A stretch of DNA of 64,000 bases from Bolinopsis microptera (lineage: Eukaryota > Ctenophora > Tentaculata > Lobata > Bolinopsidae). How positions within the stretch are numbered: the first letter of the stretch is position 1; each line of letters begins with the position of its first letter. The notes below the pieces were generated by a model. The model saw only the letters and a program-made list of their open reading frames with translations, was not told the origin of the DNA and did not search any database. Position numbers and translations under genes: made by a program. This document shows positions 44,318-57,108 of the stretch, piece after piece. The stretch lies in contig NC_087074.1 of the NCBI RefSeq assembly GCF_026151205.1, forward strand, positions 14,878,667-14,942,666, given 5' to 3'.

Positions 44318-47300
44318 CAGGATGGTCGCACAGGAGTGATGCCCGTGCCTACGCTGGGGGAGACATGTGACACCTATGGTCCCTTAAAAGATCGTCGCCT
44401 GTACTCTCAATCTACCTCAACTACAGTGAATTTACTCGTCATTGCTATGATGTCTATGCTAAGTATCGCTAGTTGGAACGTTCATGGGTTAACAAAGGAC
44501 CTTAAAAAGGAGCAGCTTGTTATAGACGCTAAAAGGTATGGTTTTGATTTCGTGGCTCTCCAGGAGACTAAATGCCAGGACTATGCTGAAATTGACTTAA
44601 TGAACTACAGTCTTATTTTATTTGAACAGTTACCTCATGGTTTTTATCATCACGGTTTGGGGTTTCTAATCAGCCCTCAGCTCAGAAAATCAGTTGTCGA
44701 TTGGAGACGTGTCAGTAACAGAGTTGCTTTCATCAACTTCAGACTTAACTCAAAAAACGGTACATTGACTTATTTTAGACTCATTAACGCGTATGGACCC
44801 ACCATGAAAAATGTAGAGGATGCTGATTGTACAGGTGATTCCAACATCATTCTAGAGGAGTTTTACGCTGATCTGAATTCTGCACTTGACAATATTCCTG
44901 CTCATTACGATGTGTTTATAGCCGGGGATTTTAATTCTCGTCTGGGTCGTAAATCAGATGGTGACATCCTTTCTGGTTTATCACGCAATATGGGTATGTA
45001 TGGAGTCGGTCAACGTAACAGCAATGGCCAACGTTTGCTTGATTTTATGATTGAGAAGGATTTTTATGCCTGTAACACAAGCTTCAAACATTCAGCTCGT
45101 CACATTACATCATGGCACGGTACTACTACAGCCCGAGGTGACCCTGACAAGACCGTGAAATACTACAAGCAGATTGACTACATCCTTTGTAAATCTAGCT
45201 ACAAAGTGAATATCACGGACGCTCGTTCATACGGAGGAGCCCTACTCAAATCAGATCACAAGCCTGTAGTCGCTCGCATCACACTCCACCAGAAGTACCT
45301 TGTCCATAAGAAGCACAAGACGTCCAGAAAGCTTGACCTCAAGAGACTACAAGATCATGGAGTTAAGAAGAAGATGCTGAGTACGTTTGAGAAGAAAGTA
45401 AGAATGAGACCCAAGACAGGCAACCCCAACGATGACCTCAACAACCTGATAACAGATGCCTATAACACTGCTGACGAGGTGCTAGGAACTATACCTCCAA
45501 AAAAGCACAAATCCTTCAGTACTGATCCTGAGATCGCTGAACTGTCACTTGAACGCAAGCAGCTGATGATTGCAAATATGCAGAACAAATTCCCGACCAA
45601 CAGGAAGCATGTCAAGACCAACATCAACCAGCTAAGACGTAAAATCACAAAGAGACTCAGAGATATCAACAACCGCAGTGCTGACACACTCGTCGAAGAG
45701 ATAAACAAGACAGACGACGCCCGGAGATACTTTGGAGCCTCTAAGATACTCGCCAAAGGATATGTTAGACCAGCTCTAACCGTCCACAACTCTGCTGGGA
45801 ATATCGCAGGTACTAATGAGGAGAAAGCGAGGATTATTAAGGAGTACTTTGAAGCTGAGTTCAACGACGCTGATGAGCCCACCCTTCCTGCCTTCCTTGA
45901 CCCCCCATCTAGCCTTAACAGTCCCATCACCGTTGCAGAGATAGAGAGAGCCATCAGTAAACTCAAGTCTGGTAAAGCAGTGGGTATTGATAAAGTTCCT
46001 GGCGAGGTCATGAAAGCCCTGAACAACCCCCTCCTTCATGAAGAGCTAGCTAAAGTGTTCAACGAGTCTTTCGAGAAAAACATTCACATTGAAGCAATAG
46101 GAGCAGGCATCCTCACACCACTGGCTAAGCCTGGTAAAACTCGTGGCCCAGTTAAGTCGATACGACCATTGACCCTGCTGAATGTTTCTAGAAAGATCCT
46201 GTCACTGATAGTGCTAAACAGAATAGAGAGAGCTGTGGACAACTTCACCGGACCGTTCCAAGCTGCCTACAAAGCTGGCAGGAGCTGTGCCGACCTAGTT
46301 TGGGCACAGAGCATGCTCATATCTGTAGTAATGAAGAAGGAGTTTGAATGGAACAAAGTGAGTATCGACATGTCAGCTGCTTTCAATACCATCCGCAGAG
46401 GTACAACAATCAGACTACTAGAAGCTGCAGGATGCTCCAGAGACGACCTGAGGCTTGTACAATACCTCATGGCTAACACCACTCTAGTAGTCAGAGTGTG
46501 TTCTACTGACTCAGAGATGTTCTCTTTCAACATAGGAGCCTCCCAAGGAGACAGCACAGCTGGTAAATTGTTTACCCTCAATCTAGCTGGAGCTGTAGTG
46601 CACATAAGAGCAGTCCTCCCCTCAAGACCCAACCCTCCGATAGCCGATAACCACATGCCTCTTGAGTCCGGCTATTCAGACGATGTAGAGGAGATTGGTG
46701 AAGATATGGAGGAGTTACAGGTTATCTTTCAGATCTCCAAGAATATTCTCAGTGAATGGAGTCTCTTTGTCAATGACACAAAGACAAAGTTTACCAGAGT
46801 GTATTTGGAAGAAGTTGGTGCCTGTGACGAGTGGGGTAATGAACTAAGAGGAAATGAGGAGTGGAGAAACGAGACGCTTCTTGGTACTAAGCTTGGATCA
46901 GAGCAGGATGTTACTAATAGAATAAATAAAGCTAACTCTGCCTTCTGGTCATTTGACAAGCTGTGGTGCCAGGGATCAGAGAGGAGTCAGATAACTGAGA
47001 AGAGAAAGATCAAACTCTACGACTCACTAGTAGTATCAGTGCTCCTGTACAACTGCTGCTGCTGGGCCGTACCTCAGCATGTTCTAGAGTCTGTAGATGT
47101 TGTTCAGAGGAAGCACCTCAAGCGCATCCTACATATCTATTGGCCTAGCTCAATATCTAACAAGGCCCTCTACGCTCGTACCCAGACCAGGCCCCTTTCC
47201 GAGAGTGGAAAAGGCACGGTGGACAATGCTAGGTCATGTTCTACGCAGTGACAACGACACGCCTGCCTACCAGTCTCTGTTATTTGCTACACTAGGATGT

Positions 47301-47560
47301 CAAACACTAAAGGGACGAGTGGGTAGACACAGGACTAATTTGTATGATATTATTGTAAAAAAGGACCTATTTAAGAGACAAATTTATTTGAAAAATGAAG
47401 ATGATTTTACCAACTTAGTGAACTTGGCAAGAGATAGAGTAGGATGGAGGAGTTTATTTACTTTGAGACATATTGAACGAATGAGTCTTCGTAAGCGTAA
47501 ATAGGCCAGCACTTTGCTGAGCCTCTTTAGGTGCTCTTTTGTTTATAGATGTTATTATAT
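44318..47560 (+). mobile_element. RTE-type non-LTR retrotransposon inside the minisatellite
   Basis: A 3.24-kb element, near the full length of RTE-type elements, inserted in the 15-bp array. Apparent 21-bp flanking repeats starting atgattggtc (44297-44317 and 47561-47581) could be a target duplication, but array sequence makes this ambiguous. The 3' end has a short AT-rich tail (gttattatat). The array continues on both sides, so the array predates the insertion. Confidence 0.88.
44339..47504 (+). CDS. RTE-type polyprotein: AP endonuclease + reverse transcriptase (one frameshift)
   Basis: One ORF from an ATG at 44339 (or 44447) to about 47195, continuing in another frame to a stop at 47504. 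The N-terminal endonuclease has ASWNVHGL, LQETK, INAYGPT, AGDFNSRLG, QIDYIL and SDHKPVV, the complete catalytic set. The RT has PLTLLNVSRKILS, SIDMSAAFNTI (motif A), GASQGDS (motif B), GYSDDVE (motif C, YSDD) and FVNDTKTKF. The C-terminal part (SVLLYNCCCW, QRKHLKRIL, then RWTMLGHVLRSD) resembles the RTE tail. There is no RNase H. A single-base frameshift lies near a C run around 47186-47197; it may be a real lesion or an assembly error. The open frame continuing upstream into the minisatellite (from 43652) is accidental. Confidence 0.88.
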
Positions 47561-48325
47561 ATGATTGGTCAGTGTAAGATTGGTACGTGTAAGATTAGTC
47601 AGTGTATGATTGGTCAGTGTAAGATTGGTATGTGTAAGATTAGTCAGTGTAAGATTAGTCAGTGTATGATTGGTCAGTGTAAGATTGGTACGTGTAAGAT
47701 TGGTACGTGTAAGATTAGTCAGTGTATGATTGGTCAGTGTAAGATTGGTATGTGTAAGATTAGTCAGTGTAAGATTAGTCAGTGTATGATTGGTCAGTGT
47801 AAGATTGGTACGTGTAAGATTGGTACGTGTAAGATTAGTCAGTGTATGATTGGTCAGTGTAAGATTGGTATGTGTAAGATTAGTCAGTGTAAGATTAGTC
47901 AGTGTATGATTGGTCAGTGTAAGATTGGTACGTGTAAGATTGATCAGTGTAAGATTAGTCAGTGTAAGATTGGTCAGTGTAAGATTGGTACGTGTATGAT
48001 TGGTCAGTGTAAGATTTTTCAATGTAAGATTGGTCAGTGTAAAATTGATCAGTGTAAGATTGGTCAGTGTAAAATTGATCAGTGTAAGATTAGTCAGTGT
48101 AAGATTGGTCAGTGTAAGAATGGTCAGTGTAAGATTGGTCAGTGTAAGATTGGTCAGTGTAAGATTGGTATGTGTAAGATTAGTCAGTGTAATATTGGTC
48201 AGTGTAAGATTAGTCAGTGTATGATTGGTCAGTGTAAGATTGGTACGTGTAAGATTGGTCAGTGTAAGATTGGTGTGTGTAAGATTAGTCAGTGTAAGAT
48301 TGGTATGTGTAAGATTGGTATGTGT
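47561..48325. repeat. 15-bp minisatellite, right block
   Basis: Continuation of the array after the RTE insertion, about 51 units. From about 47610 to 47940 it shows a clean higher-order period of 120 bp (8 units) repeated nearly three times. It ends at 48325. Confidence 0.96.
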
Positions 48326-48892
48326 TAAAGTTAAACACCCCACGTGAATTGTCATTAACTACTCACAGCATGTGGACACGTACTATAAGTGATTAAAGTA
48401 CAAAGCAGAGCAGTTCTGTGGGTGAATGATTATACTGTAGTCTGTACTGGGCGTCCTAATATGGAATCTCATTTTTGTGTTCAGAAAGTCAACTCTAATT
48501 GTTAATGGCCACTATTATTCACGCGGACCCACGAAAACTGATACTCAATTTGGCGCAGGTCACAGGTAGCCGTAACTATGGTAACAAAACGCAACAGGTG
48601 GCTGGAACTCGTGGACCACTGTCTCTTTTTGAAAATTGTGTTCCTCTTTCTGGTGTATTTACCGTAGTAGTCCAGTGTAACATCCTACCTCACGTGCAGT
48701 TTACGGCACTTATTGATTTATCACATACAGTTACTGTTAGCTTATTTTATCGCAATCTAGACTTTTGCAATTAGTTTTTATACTAACATCTTCATTTTAT
48801 AGAACCGTTTAAGACCTTGTTTATGGTCGAGTGTTGTGATACACAGAATACAGATATCCTAATATGGTTGCGTTACAGTTAGGCTTTATAAA

Positions 48893-48995
48893 CCTGTAGC
48901 GACCCAGCGTAATAGTGCTATATACCTTATCTTTAACAGAGCATCGTCATGCTATCCCTTCGTGGGCCATTCAGGTCCAGCCTTTCTTGAAAAAG
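48893..48995 (+). mobile_element. 3'-end remnant of the RNase-H LINE family
   Basis: The segment agagcatcgtcatgctatcc, followed by ttcgtgggcc and ccagcctttcttgaaaaa, matches the 3' UTR end of the element at 27907-28918. Only the last about 100 bp remain. Confidence 0.65.
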
Positions 48996-50019
48996 TCTTT
49001 GATTCCCAGAATTATCAGTGATATTTAAATGATTAACAAATTCTATAGTAGACAAATGCATTACATAACTGAATATAAAGTTCATCACAAACATGGCATA
49101 ACTATAATTGAAACCGGTACTGTAGACTGTAGTGGTACTGAACTGACTTTGTGAAGTTAAGATATCTGATAGCGATCTTTAAAATTTATGAAGATTTTAG
49201 TTCATTTTAATTGTATTAACGAAGTTAAGATACCTCAGATGTTAACTCGCTGAACTATTAAGTGTTTCATATCGGAGACATATCTAACGATCAGTCTAAC
49301 GATAAAATAATAATATTTCTATATTATCAGCCAACCATCGAAATCACTTGAAGCTTTAAACTTTATGTTAAGGAGAGGATGTTGAGGGGTTGGGTCAGCT
49401 TGGGTCAGCGTGATTCTTTGAACGTGATGGTAGGTATTTGATAACCGAATTAAATGTAGCTTGCCAAAATTACCATTAAATCCCTTAAAAGCCTTGTCGA
49501 AAATTTATTAAATTTTCTGCGATTTGTGAATTGTCTCAGTTAATATACTTATAGAACTAGAATAGCATCATTCAGTCTACAGAATTATTAGTTTTTGTAT
49601 GATGTCTAACAATTTCACATAACTTGACTTACCCATTTATTTGTAATAAGCGCGCACATAAATCAGCTCAAGTACAACTTTCAGTTAATAAATTTCTCAG
49701 TCTCGCAGTAGTACTCGTAACCGTTTGGTTATGTCTGCAACGCCACTCGTAAAATATGATTTTATAGCCTGGACAGCTGCACTTGTAGAGATTGCGACAG
49801 ATGATTTATAATATTCCCCTAGATCACGTTCATTTAGCAGATTGCAAAATTAGCTCCAGAATGTTCCATTTGACATATACCATATTTGACACTCGTCAAA
49901 TGCAGTTAAACGATTTGCCAGCCAAGGATGGCATATTATGTAAAACAGCAGTAAATCTCATGTACGGGTACAAAAAACTAGCAGTCTTATGCTAACCAAC
50001 AGCTGCAGCTCTGAGTTCA

Positions 50020-50095
50020 TTTATACAAGTGTGTACTTTAATACCATTAGATTAGATTTATTTATACAAGTGTGTACTTTAATACCATTAGATCT
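50020..50095. repeat. 41-bp tandem duplication
   Basis: Two copies of tttatacaagtgtgtacttt followed by aataccattagat, 41 bp apart. Confidence 0.8.
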
Positions 50096-52902
50096 GTTTA
50101 ATCGTATGATTAATTACGTATATAACCGTGTATACATTTTAAAATGAAATTAAATTACATTCCGATAAGATCAGTATTCTCGTGACGTGATAGAGATTTG
50201 AGTCTTTACCTTATTATAAATCGTTTAGTTTTTCTGATTATAAGTTTTACTGCGACCATTTTTCATTTAAAATGGGGGTGCAAGGTAATTATTAAAAACA
50301 GATTTACATATTATGTCGTTACAGTATTTGTCTGTATTTTGGGCCATTTAGATTGAGGGACCTGGTGAATGGGATCAGGTACTGTAAAAAGGGGTTCATG
50401 GTATAATATAATAGAGTTCGCCATAACGCAATATGAACCAGAACTGTCTAAAAAGTGAAGAAAACTCCTCTTTATTGCTATGTGTGACGTTTTCATGGGC
50501 TATGATACCTTGACACTGAATTTACTGCATTTTATGTACCATTAAGATGACACTTTAAGAGACCACCTACTCAGTTTTTTGTTCAGATTATTACAAAAGT
50601 TGACATGGAAATTCGGCATTTATTTTTGGAATTCTGGTCCTTATTGCCAAGCTGTCCTTATTATACCTGTCCTTGGAATTCTGACACAGCCAATTTTGTG
50701 ATTTGCATATCGATTTTTAATTTTAAGTACGACTGCGAAACTTTGAATATTTGAGCGAATTATGGTGATTGACTGATCGTTTTATCGGTTTTTTGTTTTC
50801 CTGCCAAGCTGAATAAAACAGACAAGGATACCAACGAATATTTAAAAATAAATAGTGACAGTTAGTATAATAATATTATAACTATAATATAATCTCCATC
50901 TATATTAATCTTCGTGTACGATATATGGCACTTCCAGCGACCCCCTATATAAGCCAGAAAAAGTGCAGCAGAATAGTTATGTTGCTGTGATAATTTCTTG
51001 CGAATTTTTAACGTTTCAAACACAGTTTAATTGCACAACCATCTCGAATTCTTTGAAATTGAAAGTTAAGCAGCTGAACGCTGCTTAAGATTTAGTGAAA
51101 TATCATCCAGCTGCAGCACTCTGCATTCAGGAAGTTTCGTTGCCTTGTGATTATTTCTTACACAAGGCCCTTCAATTTTTTTTGGGTATCTCGAATCACT
51201 CTCAGTTTTCAAATTCCCAAAACTTCTGTCCCCCTTTACCTTTGTGCTGCGAGAATAATAAAAGTATCAGTAATGCACACGATTATAGCGAATTATACAA
51301 GTACACTAAGTGGCGTGTGGTGCACGGGTTTTCTATGTGAACCTTGTGATATTGCGATCTGTTTTACAGAGTTGTTGTCATGGGCGGGCACCGTTTTAGC
51401 TTACACCGAGTGAATATACGTTTCAATCGTATATTTTGCGTCACATCACTTCCTTATTTAAATAATCTGTGTTTTAAGATCGGTTGTTTTAGATTCGAAG
51501 GTATTTTCTATGTGGATTTTCATTTTCATGCGAGAAACAAATCGTTGTGCACATTGTTCAGGGAAGCCTATCGCCTGATCATGTTTAGGACTGACCCCAA
51601 TTAAGAACGAAAAGAAGATATGACCCTAACCTAATCTTTATCTGAACAAGGGATTCATATCGTTGTACTTGTATCCTTATACCTCGACATGAAAATTGGA
51701 AAACAGTACATACAATGTAAAACCAAGTGTTGTACCATAATGTAATTACTACTTTATTAAAATCCGTATCTCAGTTTAATTTCAATTTGCCTTGTTATTT
51801 TAATTGTGAAGCTATGTACTGCAAGCCGCAGTCTCCCGTGCAGACTCCATCATTCATTGATTACCATACAGTAATCACCATGTTTAGCCATCCGATACTG
51901 ATTTAACCTCGATTAAAATCCGGTATTACCACAATTACAGTCCATTACTCCTTAACTCGTAAATCACGCAGCACAATTTAGCTGCATCGTGTTGGCAGGA
52001 ATATTTTAATAAAATCCCTTCCTCAATTCAACCAGAACATGCAGTATCTGTTTCGTGCAACACCCTCTATAATCTATATTCCTTCTATATTGTAAGTTTA
52101 AACAGCTAAAAAGTCTTGCCCTTTAATTGAAGTTAAATTGAAAATGTTGTTGAATTTGTTTCGAAATTATACACCGAAATTTCTTCAAACGGTATCCCCA
52201 TGAGACACTGCTCCAGCCTTGCTGTGTCACCGCTGTGGCCTGTGTCACCACTGCGTCACCACTGTGTCAGCAGAATGGCTTTTTGATCATTATTGTTCTG
52301 GCAAAGTTAATTTGCTTGGCAAGATAATGTCAAAATAACATTTACAAATGGTTTTCAGTCTTTCTGCGTTTGTTTAAAATCAAATGGATCAGGATGAATC
52401 CCTTAATGTTGACAATTATTTACTAGAATTCCACTGATAGAAGTGATGTCCTACTCCTAATGGATGATAATAGTTTCATACTCGGTTTTGAGTGTGGCTC
52501 TATGTAATTGTAAGCTTTATCTATTTTACTACAATGAAAACACCGGGGTAATAAAAAGTATTGCTATTGGACTTTCAAAGTTGCGAAATGAGCAATAAAA
52601 ACGACTCATATCGGCCAGAAAATGTTTAATATCGTACGGAAAAGGGTATGATATTGAACGTAAAAAGTTTTGATATCGAACGGAAATTGTTTTGAAATGA
52701 TCTATTGCTATTTTGTTATTTGGCAGCTGCTAGTGGTGGGTAAAGCTGCCTCGCCGCCACAGTTATCTATTTTCAAGTTGTAACCGCTTTTTTACTGTCA
52801 ATAAACTAATAAACTTGCGTCCTTTTCTTCGGTGATAGCATATATCGCTTTTAATAAAGGGTGACTTTTTCGTTCATTTTTATCATCGTAAACAGTCCGC
52901 GT

Positions 52903-53426
52903 TAGTCCAGGTGCACCTGGCTGGTTGTGCACTTCTGACTTTAGTCCAGGTGCACCTGGCTGGTTGTGCATTTCTGGCTTTAGTCCAGGTGCACCTGGCT
53001 GGTTTTGCACTTCTGGTTTTAGTCCAGGTGCACCTGCTGGTTGTGCACTTCTGACTTTAGTCCAGGTGCACCTGGCTGGTTGTGAATTTCTGGCTTTTAT
53101 AGTCCAGGTGCACCTGCTGGTTGTGCATATCTGGCTTTTATAGTCAAGGTGCACCTGGCTGGTTTTGCACTTCTGGCTTTAGTCCAGGTGCACCTGGCTG
53201 GTTGTGCATTTCTGGCTTTTATAGTCCAGGTGCACCTGCTGGTTGTGCATTTCTGGCTTTTATAGTCAAGGTGCACCTGGCTGGTTTTGCACTTCTGGCT
53301 TTAGTCCAGGTGCACCTGGCTGGTTTGTGCATTTCTGGCTTTTATAGTCAAGGTGCACCTGGCTGGTTTTGCACTTCTGGCTTTAGTCCAGGTGCACCTG
53401 GCTGGTTGTGCATTTCTGGCTTTAGT
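52903..53426. repeat. 39-42 bp minisatellite, 13 units, with palindromic double E-box
   Basis: Thirteen units, most with the perfect palindrome ccaggtgcacctgg, which joins two E-boxes (CAGGTG and CACCTG). The units differ by small indels (gtcaagg, acctgctgg, tttatagt variants). One strand reads as PGAPGLK-like, the other as SPGAPGW-like; these collagen-like frames are repeat artefacts. The E-boxes are the type bound by Snail/ZEB/E-protein factors in animals. Confidence 0.93.
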
Positions 53427-54635
53427 CCAATAGTCCAGGCACACTTGGTGTTAAATGATAAACTTGGAGAAGTCTCTATAGTTGATTCAAACTTTTCAAT
53501 AATCTCCATATCGCATTGCTGAATCACTTTCGAAGGTTGAAATCACTCGGATGGTGTTGTCAGGGGAAACAGGGGGTCAGATTGAGCTATTTGAGGTGTT
53601 TTTGACACTGAACAAGAAAAAACGTGGAAAACCCTGATTGTAAACATAAACGGGAGATTAAATAAGGTCATTTTAATCGAGAAACTTTATAAATTAATTT
53701 AATTTTGGTGTCTGACTGCATTGGCTATAAGTAAAACACGTTTAAGTTTTTGCTAAGGATGCTACTTGAAATTGGAATACAAATCTGGTCTGGTAGTCGG
53801 ATCCCAACCGTTCTAAAAGGCTATCTCGTTAGCTTTTCGTGTTAAAAGCGATTTCTCAACGGTTATCACCTCTCTAGATGATTCTTAAAACATTTGGACA
53901 CTATTGCATTTTTGAAAAAAATGCAATAGTGGCGTTTTCGGCCACACCCTTTTTCAGGGTTTCGCGGTCAGTCGAATTTTTGTATTTCAGCCCAGGAAGG
54001 TCTTAAAGACTATTCCGATACACCAAAATGTGCCTAATAGCCACATTTATATACAACTTATGAAGCAACATATACCTTAAAATGCTTCGTTTCGGAAATA
54101 TGGCCGAAAAACGGTTTTTGGCTTGACGCAGTTCATAATTTCCGTGATTTTTGGCATTTCAGCCCAGGAAGGTCTTAAAGACTATTCCGATACACAAAAA
54201 TGTGCCTAATGGCCATATTGATATACAACTTATGAAGCAACATATACCCTAAAAGGCTTATTTTCGGAAATGTGGCTGAAAAACGGATTTTTGCCGAGCG
54301 AAAAATGACAATATTCACAAATTGGCTATTGGACTGTTAACTAGAAAGGTCTTAAAGACTCATGAGCAACATTTGTCACAAGATGTAAGATGACTCACTT
54401 TGTGTCCAGAAACTCCTACAAAAATTGGAGAATGATTTACTTTATTGGGCATCTCTCTTAATCATAATGGGCCAAGCCAGCAGCATATTTGTGTCTTACG
54501 AAAGGGCAATTTTTCAACGGTTTCTTAAGGTCAAAGGATCGGCCGCTAACAGCAAATTGTTTGCAATTGCCGACTCATGCACGTCATATAGTTATACTGA
54601 AAAACGCTCACTTTAGGAGTCATCAGTAAATAAGT

Positions 54636-55247
54636 TTAACTACTGCATGATTTGTGAAAACTCCAACAATTAATTTTCATTGGCACCAATTTAGCCAAAA
54701 TGTAATGATCAGAATTCAACTTTTGATTTATTTCCTGATTCCATGAAACCATGATATATGTACCAAGAATACCGGGCCTAAAATAAATCGGCACTGGATC
54801 CGGGCCAGACTGTTGCTTGACCGCTGACCAGTACCCCACTTTATAATTATGATTGATTTCGCTGCCTCGACCAATATTGGTCTGTAATCCCTGGATTGAG
54901 ATCTGTTGGCTGCAGTTAAATTTAGCTAATTTCCTATAATACTGCAGTGGTTTGGTTCCCACTTCAGAATGACCACATATTCTTTTTTTCAGTCGCATAG
55001 ATTTTCCCATCGTATGATAATGATATTGCGTGTCATTCCCTCGTTTTTTAATCAAGTGGTGACTGGCTAGTTCTTCTATTATTATAGCTGTGAGCTGCCT
55101 CAAGATCTTATCTGGGGCATGGGCTATATATATATATATATCCTCGAACAAGTAGGTACAGCATGCCATCTGCAAAGCAACAACTCTAAAATATAAAACA
55201 CGGCGGAGGTATAAGACCCAACGTATGGGTACTGACTTTTGGCCCAC
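54636..55247 (-). other. open frame in left arm and spacer, 203 codons, unknown
   Basis: An uninterrupted minus-strand frame. Its last 67 codons lie in the left arm and have a counterpart on the plus strand in the right arm (56367-56570). The copies differ at seven bases, six of them amino-acid changing, so there is no sign of protein constraint. I recognise no domain. It begins near a sequence (cagggtgggccaaaagt on the minus strand) that looks like a Tc1/mariner-type terminus. Probably not a functional gene. Confidence 0.3.
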
Positions 55248-56164
55248 CCTGTATAACAGAAGGTCTCGAGATGCTGATTTAGCTATTGAGGTTTCAGATG
55301 TGAAATTTTTCCAGCTTTGGGTAAAGTGGACTTTAGAGCGGGGAGGGGATCAAAATCTGAACGATCTCTTATTTACGGATCTCGGGCCTAATACTAATAG
55401 CTGGTTTTTAATGAGAGGCTGGAGTCTGGACCTAGATGGTCAACGTGAGGATAGCTTGAGGATTTAGGATGCTATGCCTGCCTTTCATGGGGTTTTGTAA
55501 CCCCGAAAGCTGGTATATCTCATCTCACTTAACCTTGGTTACATCCCGTGCATGTTTAATTCCTGTTTAATTTAATTCCTGTTTAATTCCCGTGCTGTTT
55601 CGAATATATAATTAGATTTAAAGGTCCAATATCAAGCAAAAAAGTCTGATCTCCGGTACTGATGTTACACTTACATGATTTCCGACGCGAGGATCTCCGA
55701 AGTCCGATCTTAAAGTTGGATCTCAGAGCCAAAAAGAGGAACCTAAGCCTTGGTTCCTCTCTTTGAGAGTCAAACAGGAAATTCGGTGTTATCAACTCAA
55801 ACTCGGATTCGTAGCACAATTGAAAAACCAAAGAATAAAAATCTTAATGAATTTCCCGACATCCTAAAATTAATATCAGGTCGTATTCGGTTCAGTGGCC
55901 CAAACTCCAATAGGTTACAAGACTTAAGTTCAAGTCGAGGAACACTTTGATTCAGCATGATCCTTGACTAGTTGGATTTTTCCCATACCATACAGTTGTT
56001 ATCTACTAATTACTCCTAAACTGAACGTTTTAGATTCGAATCTCGAACCCTGCCATTCAGCCAAGAAATCTTAATCTGAAGTTCTAGAATTACAGTTCTA
56101 ATGTTCTAGTACTAATGTATTAGTGCCCTAGATAAGATGTCGAGGCAGCTGTAAAAACAAAAGA
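55071..56164. other. spacer of the inverted repeat
   Basis: About 1.1 kb of unique sequence with an AT run near 55120-55140 and a short plus-strand open frame (55225-55467) without recognisable domain. Nothing here resembles a transposase. Confidence 0.5.
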
Positions 56165-56715
56165 GACAGCCAGTAACCAATTGATAAAAAAAACGAGGGA
56201 ATGACACACATTATCATACGATGGGAAAATATATGCGAACCAAACCACTGCACTGCGGTATTACTATTATGGTAAATGAGCTAAATTAAACTGCAGCCAA
56301 CAGATCTCAATCCAGGGATTACAGACCAATAATGGTCGAGGCAGTGAAGTCAATTATAATTATAAAGTGGGGTACTGGTCAGTGGTCAAGCAACAGTCTG
56401 GCCCGGATCCAGTGCCAAATTATTTTGGGTCCGGTATTCTTGGTACATATATCATGGTTTCATGGAATCAGGAAATAAATCAAAAGTTGAATTCTGGTCA
56501 TTACATTTTGGCTAAATTGGTGCCAATGAAAATTAATTGTTGGAGTTTTCACAAATCATGCAGTAGTTAAACTTATTTACTGATGACTCCTAAAGTGAGC
56601 GTTTTTCGGTATAACTATATGACGTGCATGAGTCGGCAATTGCAAACAATTTGCTGTTAGCAGCCGATCCTTTGACCTTAAGAAACCGTAATTTTGAAAA
56701 ATTGCCCTTTCGTAA

Positions 56716-57108
56716 GGTAAAGATACAGTTAAACTGCGAAGGCACAACACCAAACCAACCCTACTCTATCTCCCAAAAACAACCTTCTCCTGGTCGGCCA
56801 TGTCCCTCATCCTGCACTTGACCCCCGCAGAGGTCACAAGCCCATCGGAGCACAAATGAGCGAGAAACGGGGAAGCCTTAGCTACCGGGCCAAGGACTGC
56901 ATCACTAGCAGCGAAATACGGATATACCCTCCCTTTTACATGCGTTCAACCGGCACCCGAACCACACGCTGTTTCTTAGACATAACTTCCCACTTACATC
57001 AGTGTCTTCTCGCATCAAATGGCATCGGCAAGTGGCGACACTGTGTAGACTCAACCCTGAGCTTGATCAGAATCTTCAGTCACAAACCTGACACCGTTTC
57101 GGGGCTTG
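56716..57108 (-). mobile_element. 3' UTR fragment of the RLE retrotransposon in the right arm
   Basis: Homologous to about 9060-9560, with shared segments such as aaggactgcatca, agcagcgaaatacggatata and acctgacaccgtttcgggg. It is absent from the left arm, where the flanking sequences cgtaag and tgctgctggcttgg are only about 10 bp apart, so it inserted after the inverted repeat formed, or was lost precisely from the other arm. Confidence 0.75.

Larger units (their letters stand above)
48326..52902. other. intergenic region
   Basis: No supported gene. Open frames at 48499-48774 and 51095-51604 lack recognisable motifs or splice-consistent partners. It contains a LINE 3' remnant (48893-48995) and a 41-bp tandem duplication (50020-50095). 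Confidence 0.55.

Noticed and set aside
51095-51604. Overlapping plus-strand frames of 70-90 codons
   Set aside because: Three overlapping frames in different phases with no motifs suggest chance open reading.
52798-53522. Collagen-like PGAPG repeat protein
   Set aside because: Frames follow the minisatellite units on both strands and break at unit indels; no signal peptide or flanking exons.
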